Assembly: GCF_001613085.1 (NCBI RefSeq)
Contig: NZ_BDBR01000011.1
Location: 124,001 to 188,000, forward strand
DNA length: 64,000 nt
From: Nocardia salmonicida NBRC 13393
Lineage (GTDB): Bacteria; Actinomycetota; Actinomycetes; Mycobacteriales; Mycobacteriaceae
Direction: 5' to 3'
Below, piece by piece: positions 28,073-36,680 of this stretch (position 1 is its first letter; each line of letters begins with the position of its first letter). A program made the position numbers and the translations under genes. The notes under the pieces were generated by a model, which was not told the origin of the DNA, made no database searches, and saw only the letters and a list, made by a program, of their open reading frames with translations.

Positions 28073-28639
28073 CTACGCGGCCGGTCCCGGATTGCGTTCC
28101 ACCGAGGAGATGTGGTTCTCCTGCGCGATCATTCCCCAGCGGCTCGCGGTGAGACGCAGGCTCGGCAGGTCGCTGAGCGAGAGCACCACCTCGTAGGTGC
28201 GCTCGTATCCGGTGTGCGAGATGCGCCAATGTCCGTCGTCGCAGCGCACATAGCTGTCGGTGTAGAACGCGGCGCCGCGCAGGCACATGTTGTGTTCGGG
28301 GATGATCACCGTGTCGGCCAGGTACCAGGTACCGCTGGCGGTGTCACCGTCGACATCGACCTCGGGGTGGTCGCAGCGGTGCTCGGTGATCACGTGCGGC
28401 CCCAGGGTGTTGCGCAGGAAGGCCAGGAAGGCCTCGCGTGACTCGAACTGGAGGTATTCGCTGTAGGTGGCGGTGGCCTCGGGGATCATCGTGTCGGCGA
28501 ACTCGTCCCACGACTTGGTGTCGAGGCTGCGCAGGTAGCGGTACTTCAGCCTGCTGATCGCGATGAGGTCGTCGGGGTGATCCGGCGGGCGCTCGACCGG
28601 TACGGGCTGTTCGCCGTCGTCCAGCTGCTCTGACGCCAT
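28073..28639 (-). CDS. NTF2/SnoaL-like protein
   Basis: A 188-residue protein from ATG 28637-28639, which has GGGAGG six bases upstream; an ATG at 28771 would add 44 low-complexity residues. Residues ~25-160 fit the cone-shaped NTF2/SnoaL fold: DLIAISRLKYRYLRSLDTKSWDEF, MIPEATATYSEYLQF, TSGTWYLAD-like strand and ERTYEVVLSL. Members are polyketide cyclases, dehydratases, isomerases or binding proteins. No substrate can be inferred. It converges with prfC; a GGCCGC-TAC-GCGGCC hairpin (28068-28082) lies at the junction. Confidence 0.8.
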   Translation of the reverse strand: MASEQLDDGEQPVPVERPPDHPDDLIAISRLKYRYLRSLDTKSWDEFADTMIPEATATYSEYLQFESREAFLAFLRNTLGPHVITEHRCDHPEVDVDGDTASGTWYLADTVIIPEHNMCLRGAAFYTDSYVRCDDGHWRISHTGYERTYEVVLSLSDLPSLRLTASRWGMIAQENHISSVERNPGPAA

Positions 28640-28879
28640 CCATGCCTCCCCCGAGTTCGACCCGGCGACCAACGGCGTGTCATCTCCGGGCAGTAACGGC
28701 GTAGGGCCTGTCCACGCGGCCGCGACAGGTTCGTCGACGTGCACGTTCGGAGATTCCGGACCCTGCTCCATCTCTCCACGATCCCACCGGAAACGGCTCG
28801 CCGCGCGTTCTGTATCAGATCGCTATCACTGCTGACACCGGAGTGTGACCTCCGGCGCCTGCCGTCCCGGCTGTCTGGG

Positions 28880-29752
28880 CTACCCGATGGTGAAGCAGGT
28901 GCGGCAGAAATCCTCACCGAATTCCGAGAGGCGAAGGCTCTTGCGCACGATCTTGGGCGCACGGCCCGCCTTCTTGAGCGCCTGCTCCACGACGGGCTGC
29001 ACTTCCAGCACCATGTACCGGCTCAGCACGACCGGATCGTCGGAGGTGAGCGTGAGTCCGAGTCGGTTGAGGTTGATCAGGTAGGACCGTGAGCGGTCCG
29101 GGTAGCGCACGCCCGCCTGCTCGGGGACCGAGGTCAGATCGCCCTGCACCAGCTCCGAGCCGATGCCGAGCGGTCGGTTGGTACGCACGTCGACGGAAGG
29201 TTGCGGACCGTTGAGGGCCATGAACCGCAGGATGCGGGCCTCGTCGGGAGCGACCTCGTCGAGGATGCGGTCGTAGGCCGGGTGCACGTCCTCGGTGAAG
29301 TACACGTCGGCCGAGCGGGCCAGCAACGCGTCGCCGCGTCGCCGCAGGTCATCGGTGGTGGCCGACTGCAGGTACGGGCCGACCGTGATGGCCTGCTGCG
29401 ATGCCCCGTTGGGCGTCGGCACATAGCTGACGATCTCGCGCACCGACCCCTCGGTGACGCCGAGTGCGCTGCGTGCGATGGAGCGCAGGGCATTGCCGGT
29501 GCGCTCGGCGATATCGGCGGAGGATTCGCCGTCCAGCGCCGCCTGCGCCAGTTCCTTGGTGACCTCGTAGGTGGTGCCCACAGCCCACTGGCTGCCGCGC
29601 ACGGCGGTACCGGCGGCCAATCCGGCGGCGCGGAAAACGCCACGGATCAACCGTGCCTCATTACTGATCTGTCGCTGCTCGACATCCGAGCTGCGCTCGA
29701 CGGCGCGGGTACCGGCACGGGCCAGGTCCTGTCCGGTCCTGTCGTCTGTCAC
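28880..29752 (-). CDS. DUF4393 (Abi-alpha-like) protein, copy 1
   Basis: A 290-residue protein starting GTG 29750-29752. The N-terminal half is helical and Ala-rich, with GLAAGTAVRGSQWAVGTTYE. The C-terminal half carries the DUF4393 pattern: HPAYDRILDEVAPDEARILR, then GPQPSVDVRT, then YLINLNRLGLT, ending LSEFGEDFCRTCF. DUF4393 is named after an abortive-infection protein alpha, but most members have no assigned role. It is divergent from a DUF445 gene that is followed by a second DUF4393 copy, so the three probably share a function. Confidence 0.82.
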   Translation of the reverse strand: MTDDRTGQDLARAGTRAVERSSDVEQRQISNEARLIRGVFRAAGLAAGTAVRGSQWAVGTTYEVTKELAQAALDGESSADIAERTGNALRSIARSALGVTEGSVREIVSYVPTPNGASQQAITVGPYLQSATTDDLRRRGDALLARSADVYFTEDVHPAYDRILDEVAPDEARILRFMALNGPQPSVDVRTNRPLGIGSELVQGDLTSVPEQAGVRYPDRSRSYLINLNRLGLTLTSDDPVVLSRYMVLEVQPVVEQALKKAGRAPKIVRKSLRLSEFGEDFCRTCFTIG

Positions 29753-30040
29753 GTCCTACTCCGAAGTCTCGCCATGTGAACAGTCCTGCCACCGCGCCCC
29801 CTGTGCGCAAGTTTGTGGGTTGTCACCAAATGTGGTGGTGGTCATTGTTCCGACTTGCAAGGGTGAGTACGGCATTCGGGACAGGTTCTGTGACTGATGT
29901 CTCAGACACTACCCTGTGGTCTGGCGCACGACGAATGGACCCAGTTCCTCAACTCACAGTAGGGTCACCTCGCCGCGGGGGTGATAAATTTTGGTTCTCG
30001 GTGAGGCGGTGGTCACCGGGTATCGGCAGGAGGGCGTGTC
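29753..30040. promoter_or_regulatory. Divergent intergenic region of the DUF4393/DUF445 locus
   Basis: This ~290-bp stretch is somewhat less GC-rich than its surroundings and must hold promoters for both directions. An AGGAGGG ribosome site sits ahead of GTG 30041. I see no obvious operator or gene. Confidence 0.4.
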
Positions 30041-31363
30041 GTGTTGGAGAGTGTGTTCGGGTTACACCCGACACTCCTGCTAGAAATTGTGACCATTCCT
30101 CTTTTCACAGGAATTATCGGCTACATAACCAACTGGTCCGGCATTCTCATGCTGTTCCAGCCGATTCAATTCCATGGAGTCCGACTGCCCGGTTTGCGCG
30201 CGATCTTCCCTTTTCTGCCCAAGCGGATCCAGGTATTGCCGCTGCTCAGCTATGACGGCCGGATCGGCTGGCAGGGCATCGTGCCCTCGCGCGCCGACAA
30301 GATGGCCAGCATCGCGGTCGACAAGGGGCTGTCCAAACTGGGCAGCGTCGCCGACTTCTATCGCGAGCTCGACCCGGAGAAGCTGGCCGAACATCTGGCC
30401 GAGGTGGCCGACGCGCAGATCCGCGACATCGTCGAGGTGATCCTGCGCCGCGAACACCCACAGCTCTGGTACAACCTGCCCGTTCAGGTCAGGGAGATGA
30501 TCCATCAGCGGGTGCGCTCGCAACTGCCCGAGATCCTGCGCGACCTCACCATGGAGCTCGGCGCCAATATCGACCAACTGCTCGACGTGAAGCAGATGGT
30601 GATCCGCTACTTCCAGGCCCGACCGCAATTGCTCAACCAGCTGTTCCAGGTGCTCGGCGCCAAGGAGCTGCGGTTCATGCAGAATTTCGGCTTCTATTTC
30701 GGCGCGCCCTGCGGGCTGCTACTGGTGCTGGTGCTGCACACCACCGGGCTCTCGGCACTGGTCGTGCTGCCGGTCGGCGGGATCATCATCGGCTGGGTGG
30801 TGAACTGGATCGGGATCAATATGATCTTCGCGCCCGCCACGCCGAAGTGGTGGTGCCCGTGGCGGCAGGGTCTGCTGATCAAGCGCCAGCCCGAAATCAC
30901 CGCGGGGTACGCGGCATTGGTGTCCACCGAGGTCGTCACCGTGGCCAATATCGGCGACGAACTGCTCAACGGCCCGCGCTCGGACCGCACCCTGCAGATG
31001 CTGGAGGACACCCTGCGCCCGGCCGCCGACCGTGCGCTCGGGCCCGCGCGGCCCGCGGTGAAATTCATGCTCGGCAGCCGCGAGTACGACACGCTGCAAA
31101 CAACTCTCACCACGCAGGCCATGACGATCGCGCCGATGGCGTTCGCCGACCCGGCGTTCAACGCTCAGCAGAGCAGGCAGGTCAACGATTACATCGCCCG
31201 GCAAATGTCCGCCCTTTCGCCCCATGACTTCGTGGACATGCTGCGCTCGGCGATCAAACAGGACGAATGGTTACTTTTCGTCCATGGCGGTGTGTTGGGA
31301 CTGCTCGCCGGATACGCTCACATCCTGGTCTTCGGAACAGGAGTAGCGACGACATGGATGTAG
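30041..31363 (+). CDS. DUF445 family membrane protein
   Basis: A 440-residue membrane protein. An N-terminal membrane helix (about 10-35) contains GIIGYITNWSGILMLFQPI, a hallmark of DUF445 (YheB/YjiN-like). A long helical soluble region includes AEVADAQIRDIVEVILRREH. Two helices follow at about 222-262, where the same motif recurs as GWVVNWIGINMIFAPA, and there is a C-terminal helix with GGVLGLLAGYAHILVFG. Role unknown. GTG 30041 follows AGGAGGG by seven bases. It overlaps the downstream DUF4393 gene by 10 bp, so the two are tightly coupled. Confidence 0.85.
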   Translation: MLESVFGLHPTLLLEIVTIPLFTGIIGYITNWSGILMLFQPIQFHGVRLPGLRAIFPFLPKRIQVLPLLSYDGRIGWQGIVPSRADKMASIAVDKGLSKLGSVADFYRELDPEKLAEHLAEVADAQIRDIVEVILRREHPQLWYNLPVQVREMIHQRVRSQLPEILRDLTMELGANIDQLLDVKQMVIRYFQARPQLLNQLFQVLGAKELRFMQNFGFYFGAPCGLLLVLVLHTTGLSALVVLPVGGIIIGWVVNWIGINMIFAPATPKWWCPWRQGLLIKRQPEITAGYAALVSTEVVTVANIGDELLNGPRSDRTLQMLEDTLRPAADRALGPARPAVKFMLGSREYDTLQTTLTTQAMTIAPMAFADPAFNAQQSRQVNDYIARQMSALSPHDFVDMLRSAIKQDEWLLFVHGGVLGLLAGYAHILVFGTGVATTWM

Positions 31364-32199
31364 ACGACGGGACCCCGTCCACCGACATGGTGCGACGATC
31401 GGTACCGCCGCTAGAGGCATCAGGCGACAAGCGTGGCCTGCTGCCTGTCTCACCGGTGCGCACCGTGCGGGCGGCGACCGGCGTGGCACGGGTCGCGTTG
31501 ACCGCTGCCTCGGGGATGACGCTGTGGACCCTGGACACCGCGCTCGGGGTGACCGTCACGGTGGTGCGCGGCAGCATGGCGGGCAACCCGCCCAACGAGG
31601 TGCTCGCCGAAGCGGAAACCGCAGTACGCGACCGGCTTCGGCACGCGCTCGGCCTGCCGACGGGCGCCGACCACCGCGGTGACGACGGCGCGCCGACCCT
31701 GCGCGAGCAGGGCGCCGAACTGCTTCGCCTGTCTGCCAGCACGCATGCCGCACAGCCCGACACCCATCCGGCCTATCCCGGCATCCTCGCCGAGATCACG
31801 CCGGACGAGGCACGGATTCTGCGATTCCTGCACGTCGACGGGCCGCAACCGGCCATCGATGTGCGCACCGGCCGTCAGCGGGCGTTCGGTGGCGAGCGGT
31901 TGATCAGCGGACTCACCATGCTGGGTGAGCATGCGGGCCTGCGGTTTCCGAACCGGGTGCCGCAATACCTACCCAACCTGCGCAGGCTCGGGCTCATCGA
32001 GTACACCCGCGACCCCGTCGGCAACCCGCACCGCTACCAGGTCATCGAGGCCCAGGAGCAGGTGCGGGAAGCGTTGCGGCGCCCCGGTTTCGGCACGAAG
32101 GTGACCTACCGCAGCATCCTGCTCACCGAATTCGGCGCCGACTTCGTCCAGACGTGTCTACCTGTCGTGATCAGCGACGGTCGCGAGACCGCGACCTAG
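31354..32199 (+). CDS. DUF4393 (Abi-alpha-like) protein, copy 2
   Basis: A 281-residue paralogue of the protein at 28880-29752. It shares HPAYPGILAEITPDEARILRF, GPQPAIDVRTGRQ, YLPNLRRLGLI and the final LLTEFGADFVQTCLP, aligning along the whole C-terminal ~170 residues, while the N-terminal halves are only loosely alike. ATG 31354 lies inside the DUF445 coding end. Its 3' end overlaps that of the convergent ABC-F gene by 4 bp. Function unknown. Confidence 0.82.
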   Translation: MDVDDGTPSTDMVRRSVPPLEASGDKRGLLPVSPVRTVRAATGVARVALTAASGMTLWTLDTALGVTVTVVRGSMAGNPPNEVLAEAETAVRDRLRHALGLPTGADHRGDDGAPTLREQGAELLRLSASTHAAQPDTHPAYPGILAEITPDEARILRFLHVDGPQPAIDVRTGRQRAFGGERLISGLTMLGEHAGLRFPNRVPQYLPNLRRLGLIEYTRDPVGNPHRYQVIEAQEQVREALRRPGFGTKVTYRSILLTEFGADFVQTCLPVVISDGRETAT

Positions 32200-33986
32200 C
32201 TCTCGCCGAGCTCCGCCAGTTCCATCCAGCGTTCTTCCGCTGCTTCCTTTTCGGCGACGACTTCCTTGAGTTCGGCTCCCAGCTTGATCAGCTTGTCGGG
32301 ATCTGTCGCAGCGTCGGCCAGCGCCTTGTGGAGTTTCTGTTCGCGCTCGTCGAGCTTGGCGATGCTGCGTTCGACCTTCGACAGCTCCTTGCGGGCGGCC
32401 CGGCGGTCGGACGAATCCGTCGAGGTGCCACCGGTCTTCGCGGTGAGCGGCTTGGCGTTGCCCGCCATGGCGGCGCGCTTGGCGAGGTAGGAGTCGATGC
32501 CACCGGGCAGGTTGGTGAGTTTGCCGTCGCCGAACAGGGCCCAGGTGGAGTCGCAGATGCGCTCGACCAGGTAGCGATCGTGGCTGATGACCACCAGCGT
32601 GCCCGCCCAGTTGTCGAGCAGGTCTTCGAGCTGCTGCAGGGTGTCGATGTCGAGGTCGTTGGTCGGCTCGTCGAGCAGCAGGACGTTCGGTTCGGCCATC
32701 AGAATGCGGGTCAGTTGCAGGCGACGGCGTTCGCCACCGGAGAGGTCGCCGACCGGGGTGCGCTGGCGGGCCGGGGTGAACCCGAGCCGTTCGGCGAGCT
32801 GGCCGGCCGAGATCTCCTTGTCGCCGAGCATGATTCGCTGCGCGACCTGCTGCACGGCCTCGAGCACCCGCATATCGGTGGGCAGGTCGTCGAGTTCCTG
32901 ACGCAACCAGCCGATCTGCACGGTCTGGCCCTGGATCCGCTTGCCCTTGGCGGGTTCGGTCTCCCCGGCCAGCGCGCGCAACAGCGTGGTCTTGCCCGAC
33001 CCGTTGACGCCGACCAAACCGACCCGCTCGCCCGGCGCGAGTCGCCAGGTGAGGTCGTCGACCAGCACACGACCGTCGGGGGTGGCGAGCGCGACGTCTT
33101 CGAGTTCGATCACCACGCGGCCGAGGCGCTTGCGCGCGAACGCGGCCAGCGAGACCGAGTCGCGCGGCGCGGGCACATCGGCGATCAGCGCCTCGGCGGC
33201 CTCGACGCGGTAGCGCGGCTTGGAGGTGCGGGCCTTGGCGCCGCGGCGCAGCCAGGCCAGTTCCTTGCGGGCCAGGTTCTGCCGACGCGATTCCGAGGCG
33301 TCGGCCTGACGTGCGCGTTCGGCGCGGGCGAAGATCCAGTCGCCGTAGCCGCCCTCATAGACCTCCACCTTGCCGCCGACGACCTCCCAGGTGCGGTTGG
33401 CGACGGTGTCGAGGAACCAGCGATCGTGGGTGACGACGACGAGTGCGGTGCGACGGGCGACCAGGTGTTCAGCCAGCCACTGCACCCCCTCGATGTCGAG
33501 GTGGTTGGTCGGCTCGTCGAGGACCAGCAGGTCCAGGTCGCGCACCAGCGCCGCGGCCAGCGCGACGCGGCGGCGCTCGCCACCGGAGAGGTTGGTGACC
33601 AGAGTGTCGAGCCCGAGATCGGCGATGCCGATGCCCTCGAGGATCGAGCGCACGCGCGAATCGGCGGCCCATTGATGGTCGGCGATGTCGACGGTGGACA
33701 GATCATCGGAGAGCCCGGCGAACACGATCGAACCGATGCTCGCACCTTCCGGCAACACGCCACGCTGGGTGACCACGGCCATCCGCAGCCCACCCACCCG
33801 GCTCACCCGGCCCTTGTCGGGCGGTTCCAGTCCGGTCAGGACCTCGAGCAGCGTGGTCTTACCGCCACCGTTGAGGCCCACCACCCCGATCCGTTCCCCC
33901 GCGTGAATTCCGAGGGAGACGTCATCCAGCAGCGGCTTGACGCCGAAGCTCTTGGAGACCTGTTCCAGGTTGATCAGGTTGGACAT
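32196..33986 (-). CDS. ABC-F family ATPase (Uup/EttA-like)
   Basis: A 596-residue soluble protein with two ABC ATPase cassettes and no membrane domain. Walker A sequences are GLNGGGKTT near 38-46 and GVNGSGKTT near 330-338; signatures LSGGERRRVALA near 134 and LSGGERRRLQL near 424; Walker B LLVLDEPTNHLDIEG and LLLDEPTNDLDID. ABC-F proteins bind the ribosomal E site and help stalled or antibiotic-blocked ribosomes; the C-terminal coiled coil (about 520-590) resembles Uup. Whether it gives drug resistance is unknown. Its leader contains the inverse of repeat copy R3. Confidence 0.93.
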   Translation of the reverse strand: MSNLINLEQVSKSFGVKPLLDDVSLGIHAGERIGVVGLNGGGKTTLLEVLTGLEPPDKGRVSRVGGLRMAVVTQRGVLPEGASIGSIVFAGLSDDLSTVDIADHQWAADSRVRSILEGIGIADLGLDTLVTNLSGGERRRVALAAALVRDLDLLVLDEPTNHLDIEGVQWLAEHLVARRTALVVVTHDRWFLDTVANRTWEVVGGKVEVYEGGYGDWIFARAERARQADASESRRQNLARKELAWLRRGAKARTSKPRYRVEAAEALIADVPAPRDSVSLAAFARKRLGRVVIELEDVALATPDGRVLVDDLTWRLAPGERVGLVGVNGSGKTTLLRALAGETEPAKGKRIQGQTVQIGWLRQELDDLPTDMRVLEAVQQVAQRIMLGDKEISAGQLAERLGFTPARQRTPVGDLSGGERRRLQLTRILMAEPNVLLLDEPTNDLDIDTLQQLEDLLDNWAGTLVVISHDRYLVERICDSTWALFGDGKLTNLPGGIDSYLAKRAAMAGNAKPLTAKTGGTSTDSSDRRAARKELSKVERSIAKLDEREQKLHKALADAATDPDKLIKLGAELKEVVAEKEAAEERWMELAELGES

Positions 33987-34000
33987 AGATGTAGCCTGTT

Positions 34001-34123
34001 CCGCCTCCCCGCGACTTCTGGCCAGACTCAGGCGCGGGGAGGCGGTGCGTCGGCGGCCTACGTTGGATTGCTGGATCAGTGGGCCCGTCCCCGGCGAAGT
34101 TACCCATGTCCATACAAGATCTG
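34001..34123 (+). repeat. Bipartite repeat copy R3 with 13-bp perfect hairpin
   Basis: CCGCCTCCCCG starts at 34001 and GTTACCCATGT at 34099 (98 bp apart), with GATCTG 19 bp after the second block begins. The first block forms a perfect hairpin, CCGCCTCCCCGCG (34001-34013) with CGCGGGGAGGCGG (34033-34045). The opening ~45 bp match R2 closely. It lies between the ABC-F start and the ispE end. Confidence 0.7.
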
Positions 34124-34187
34124 TTGCCTGTGATCATAGAGGACCGGCCGTTGGCCGCTCTGGCCCCTGCCGCGGCGGCCGTGTCCA

Positions 34188-35111
34188 TCAGCGATTGGGC
34201 TGCGTCTCACTGTCGAGCACACGCGCTCCCGAAACCGGTCCACTCGCGGTGCGCACGCTGCGGCACACGCCCGCGCCCGCCAGTTCGGCGGCGACACCGA
34301 TCGCGACTTCCTCGGATTCGCAGAGGAAGGCGCAGGTGGGGCCCGAACCCGAGACCAGGCCGGCCAACGCGCCCGCGCCGACGCCCGCGCGCAGGGTGCG
34401 GCGCAGTTCCGGTTTCAGCGAGAGGGCCGCGGCCTGCAGGTCGTTGCCGAGCAGCGGCGCGAGGGTGTGCGGGTCGCCCGCGGCCAGTGCCTGCATGAGT
34501 TTCTGGGGGTCGCCGAGACGCGGCGGCTCACCTTCGGCGCGGAGGCGGTCGAGTTCACGGAAGACCGAAGGGGTGGACAGGCCCTCCTTGGCCAACGCGA
34601 GGACCCAGTGAAAGGTATTGCGCGACAGCACCGGAAGCAGGCGTTCGCCGCGACCGGTGCCCAGCGCGGTGCCGCCGTGCAGCGCGAACGGGACGTCGCT
34701 GCCGAGTTCGGCGGCGATCGTGGACAGTTCGTCGCGGGTCAGCCCGAGGTCCCACAGCTCGTTCAGCCCGACCAGGGTCGCGGCCGCGTCGGCACTACCG
34801 CCCGCCATGCCACCGGCCACCGGGATGCCCTTGGTGATGGCGATCTCGACCAGCGGGGCACGGCCTGCCAGGTGCGCCAGGCGGACCGCGGCCTTCCAGA
34901 CCAGGTTGGTGCGGTCGGTGGGCACCTCGGCGGCGCCTTCGCCGGTGACCCGCACGGCGAGCGAGGCCGACGGGGCCAAGCGGAGGTCGTCGGCGAGGGA
35001 CAATGCCTGGAAGACGGTGGTCAGGTCGTGGTATCCATCCGGACGCAGATCAGCGACTCCGAGATGCAGGTTCACCTTCGACGGAGCTCGCACGACGACC
35101 GGGCTGGGCAC
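34188..35111 (-). CDS. ispE: 4-diphosphocytidyl-2-C-methyl-D-erythritol kinase
   Basis: A GHMP kinase in the MEP pathway, phosphorylating CDP-ME for IPP and DMAPP synthesis. Motifs: [13 protein letters not shown] near 6, [17 protein letters not shown] near 24, the ATP loop [17 protein letters not shown] near 97, and a late [13 protein letters not shown] near 260. GTG 35109-35111 gives 307 residues, the usual mycobacterial length; GTG at 35123 or 35129 is possible and no clear ribosome site distinguishes them. In mycobacteria it follows ksgA directly; here a copper chaperone gene on the other strand lies between. Confidence 0.96.
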   Translation of the reverse strand: MPSPVVVRAPSKVNLHLGVADLRPDGYHDLTTVFQALSLADDLRLAPSASLAVRVTGEGAAEVPTDRTNLVWKAAVRLAHLAGRAPLVEIAITKGIPVAGGMAGGSADAAATLVGLNELWDLGLTRDELSTIAAELGSDVPFALHGGTALGTGRGERLLPVLSRNTFHWVLALAKEGLSTPSVFRELDRLRAEGEPPRLGDPQKLMQALAAGDPHTLAPLLGNDLQAAALSLKPELRRTLRAGVGAGALAGLVSGSGPTCAFLCESEEVAIGVAAELAGAGVCRSVRTASGPVSGARVLDSETQPNR

Positions 35112-35200
35112 AACTGACAGCACGATCACCAAGCGTAATAGGTTCGGCCGACTAGTACGCACGTCGAACACCCGCCGTTCGAACAAGGCCTTGCGCTAGG

Positions 35201-35215
35201 TACCCACGGGGGGTA
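35201..35215. promoter_or_regulatory. CsoR-like copper operator
   Basis: TACCC-ACGGG-GGGTA is a perfect inverted repeat of TACCC arms, the core of CsoR copper-repressor sites. It lies 60 bp before the copper chaperone start. A related ACATACCCC stretch is at 35233-35242. Which strand is controlled is inferred from distance to the chaperone. Confidence 0.6.
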
Positions 35216-35274
35216 TGTTCGTCCGTGTCGGGGACATACCCCTGGACCGTATGTTCGAAGCGAAGGAGTCGGCC

Positions 35275-35481
35275 ATGGCCACCACCACTTACACCGTCAC
35301 GGGGATGACCTGCGGGCATTGCGCGAGCTCGGTCAAGCAGGAGATCGGCAAGATCGACGGCGTCACCAGTGTGGATGTCGACCTCGCCAGCGGTCTCGTT
35401 CGCGTGGACAGCGCGGGCGAACTGGCCGATACCGAAGTGGCCGCCGCAGTCGACGAAGCGGGCTACGCGCTCAGCGCCTGA
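35275..35481 (+). CDS. copZ: Copper chaperone / heavy-metal-associated (HMA) protein
   Basis: A 68-residue single HMA domain. The metal site is GMTCGHC at 10-16 (CXXC), with the beta-alpha-beta pattern SSVKQEIGKIDGVTSVDVDL and EAGYAL at the end. Such proteins carry Cu(I) to P-type ATPases in the cytosol. AGGAG lies seven bases before ATG 35275. A CsoR-type operator upstream suggests copper induction. No copA or csoR gene is in the window, so the chaperone is detached from its usual partners and sits between ispE and ksgA. Confidence 0.92.
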   Translation: MATTTYTVTGMTCGHCASSVKQEIGKIDGVTSVDVDLASGLVRVDSAGELADTEVAAAVDEAGYALSA

Positions 35482-35761
35482 TTTCCGCGCCGCCGGTGCA
35501 CGGCTGACCAGCCGTTCACCGGCGGTTCACCCCCGTCGCACTGCCCGACGAACCATCCACAATGTCATCCACATCCATCCCCAGACGTGGTGAGAACCGA
35601 ATTCCGGGGTGCGACCGGGAACGCCGCCCGCCGACCATGATCAACTCCGGACACGGCGAAAACCGGTTATCCACAAGTGCTTTCACAGGGACCGCCCGAC
35701 CCGTGCCGATGAACGGCCGGTGTACTGCGGGTTCTCCTGCGAGAAACTACGATTCGCGGAC
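35482..35761. other. Intergenic region between copZ and ksgA
   Basis: About 280 bp between convergent genes. No open frame with the local codon pattern is present and I recognise no structured element beyond weak GC-rich inverted repeats near 35500-35530. Confidence 0.5.
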
Positions 35762-36646
35762 CTAAGTCGTCGCCGCCAACCGGACGAACGCCGCGGTTTC
35801 GAGGGTCTCCCCCCGCGCCGTCGGATCGATGCCCGCGGCGACGAGCCTGCGCTCGGCCTCGACGGGCGAGCCCGCCCATCCGGACAGCGCTGCCCGCAAG
35901 GTCTTTCGCCGCTGCGCGAAAGCCGCGTCGATCACCTCGAACACCCGGCGGCGATGCGCCTCGTCCATCGGCCACGGTGGTTCGACATAGCGGTCGATGC
36001 GCACCAGCCCCGATTCGACCCGCGGCACCGGCCAGAAGACCTGCGTCCCCACATGACCCGCGCGACGAACCTTACCGAAGAAACCCGCCTTGACGCTCGG
36101 CACCCCGTACACCCGATTACCGGGCTCGGCGGCCAGCCGGTCGGCCACCTCGGCCTGGACCATCACCAGCGACACCATGATGCTCGGCAACGTCGCGAGC
36201 AGGTGCAACAGCACGGGCACGGCCACGTTGTACGGCAGGTTCGCCACCAGCGCGGTCGGCACGGCGGGCAACTGCTCCGGGCGCACCCGCAGCGCGTCGG
36301 CCTCGACCACCCGCAGCCGCTCGACCAGGCCGGGCGCGCGATCGGCGACGGTTTCGGGCAGGTAGTTGGCCAGCACGGGGTCGATTTCGACGGCGACCAC
36401 CTGATCGACCACGTCGAGCAGCGCCAACGTCAGCGAGCCGAGACCGGGACCGACCTCGAGCACGGTGTCGCCCGCACCGACACCGGCCGCGGACACGATG
36501 CGACGCACGGTATTGCCGTCGTGCACGAAGTTCTGTCCGAGTTGCTTGGTGGGTCGGACGCCGAAACGTTCGGCCAGCGTCCGGACCTCGACGGGACCGA
36601 GCAATGCGGCACGGCTACCTCGAGCGGAATTCTCTGGTTCGGACAC
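35762..36646 (-). CDS. ksgA: 16S rRNA dimethyladenosine transferase
   Basis: A 294-residue SAM enzyme (RsmA) that dimethylates two adjacent adenosines near the 3' end of 16S rRNA during 30S maturation. Motifs: [17 protein letters not shown] near 34, SAM loop [15 protein letters not shown] near 63, [10 protein letters not shown] near 87, catalytic NLPYNV near 135, and [13 protein letters not shown] near 205. GTG 36644-36646 is the start. It lies ~34 bp downstream of a secreted lipase gene on the same strand, which is not the usual neighbour. Confidence 0.97.
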   Translation of the reverse strand: MSEPENSARGSRAALLGPVEVRTLAERFGVRPTKQLGQNFVHDGNTVRRIVSAAGVGAGDTVLEVGPGLGSLTLALLDVVDQVVAVEIDPVLANYLPETVADRAPGLVERLRVVEADALRVRPEQLPAVPTALVANLPYNVAVPVLLHLLATLPSIMVSLVMVQAEVADRLAAEPGNRVYGVPSVKAGFFGKVRRAGHVGTQVFWPVPRVESGLVRIDRYVEPPWPMDEAHRRRVFEVIDAAFAQRRKTLRAALSGWAGSPVEAERRLVAAGIDPTARGETLETAAFVRLAATT

Positions 36647-36680
36647 CGCTAGAACCTACCAACCTCGCCGATGAGGCAGC

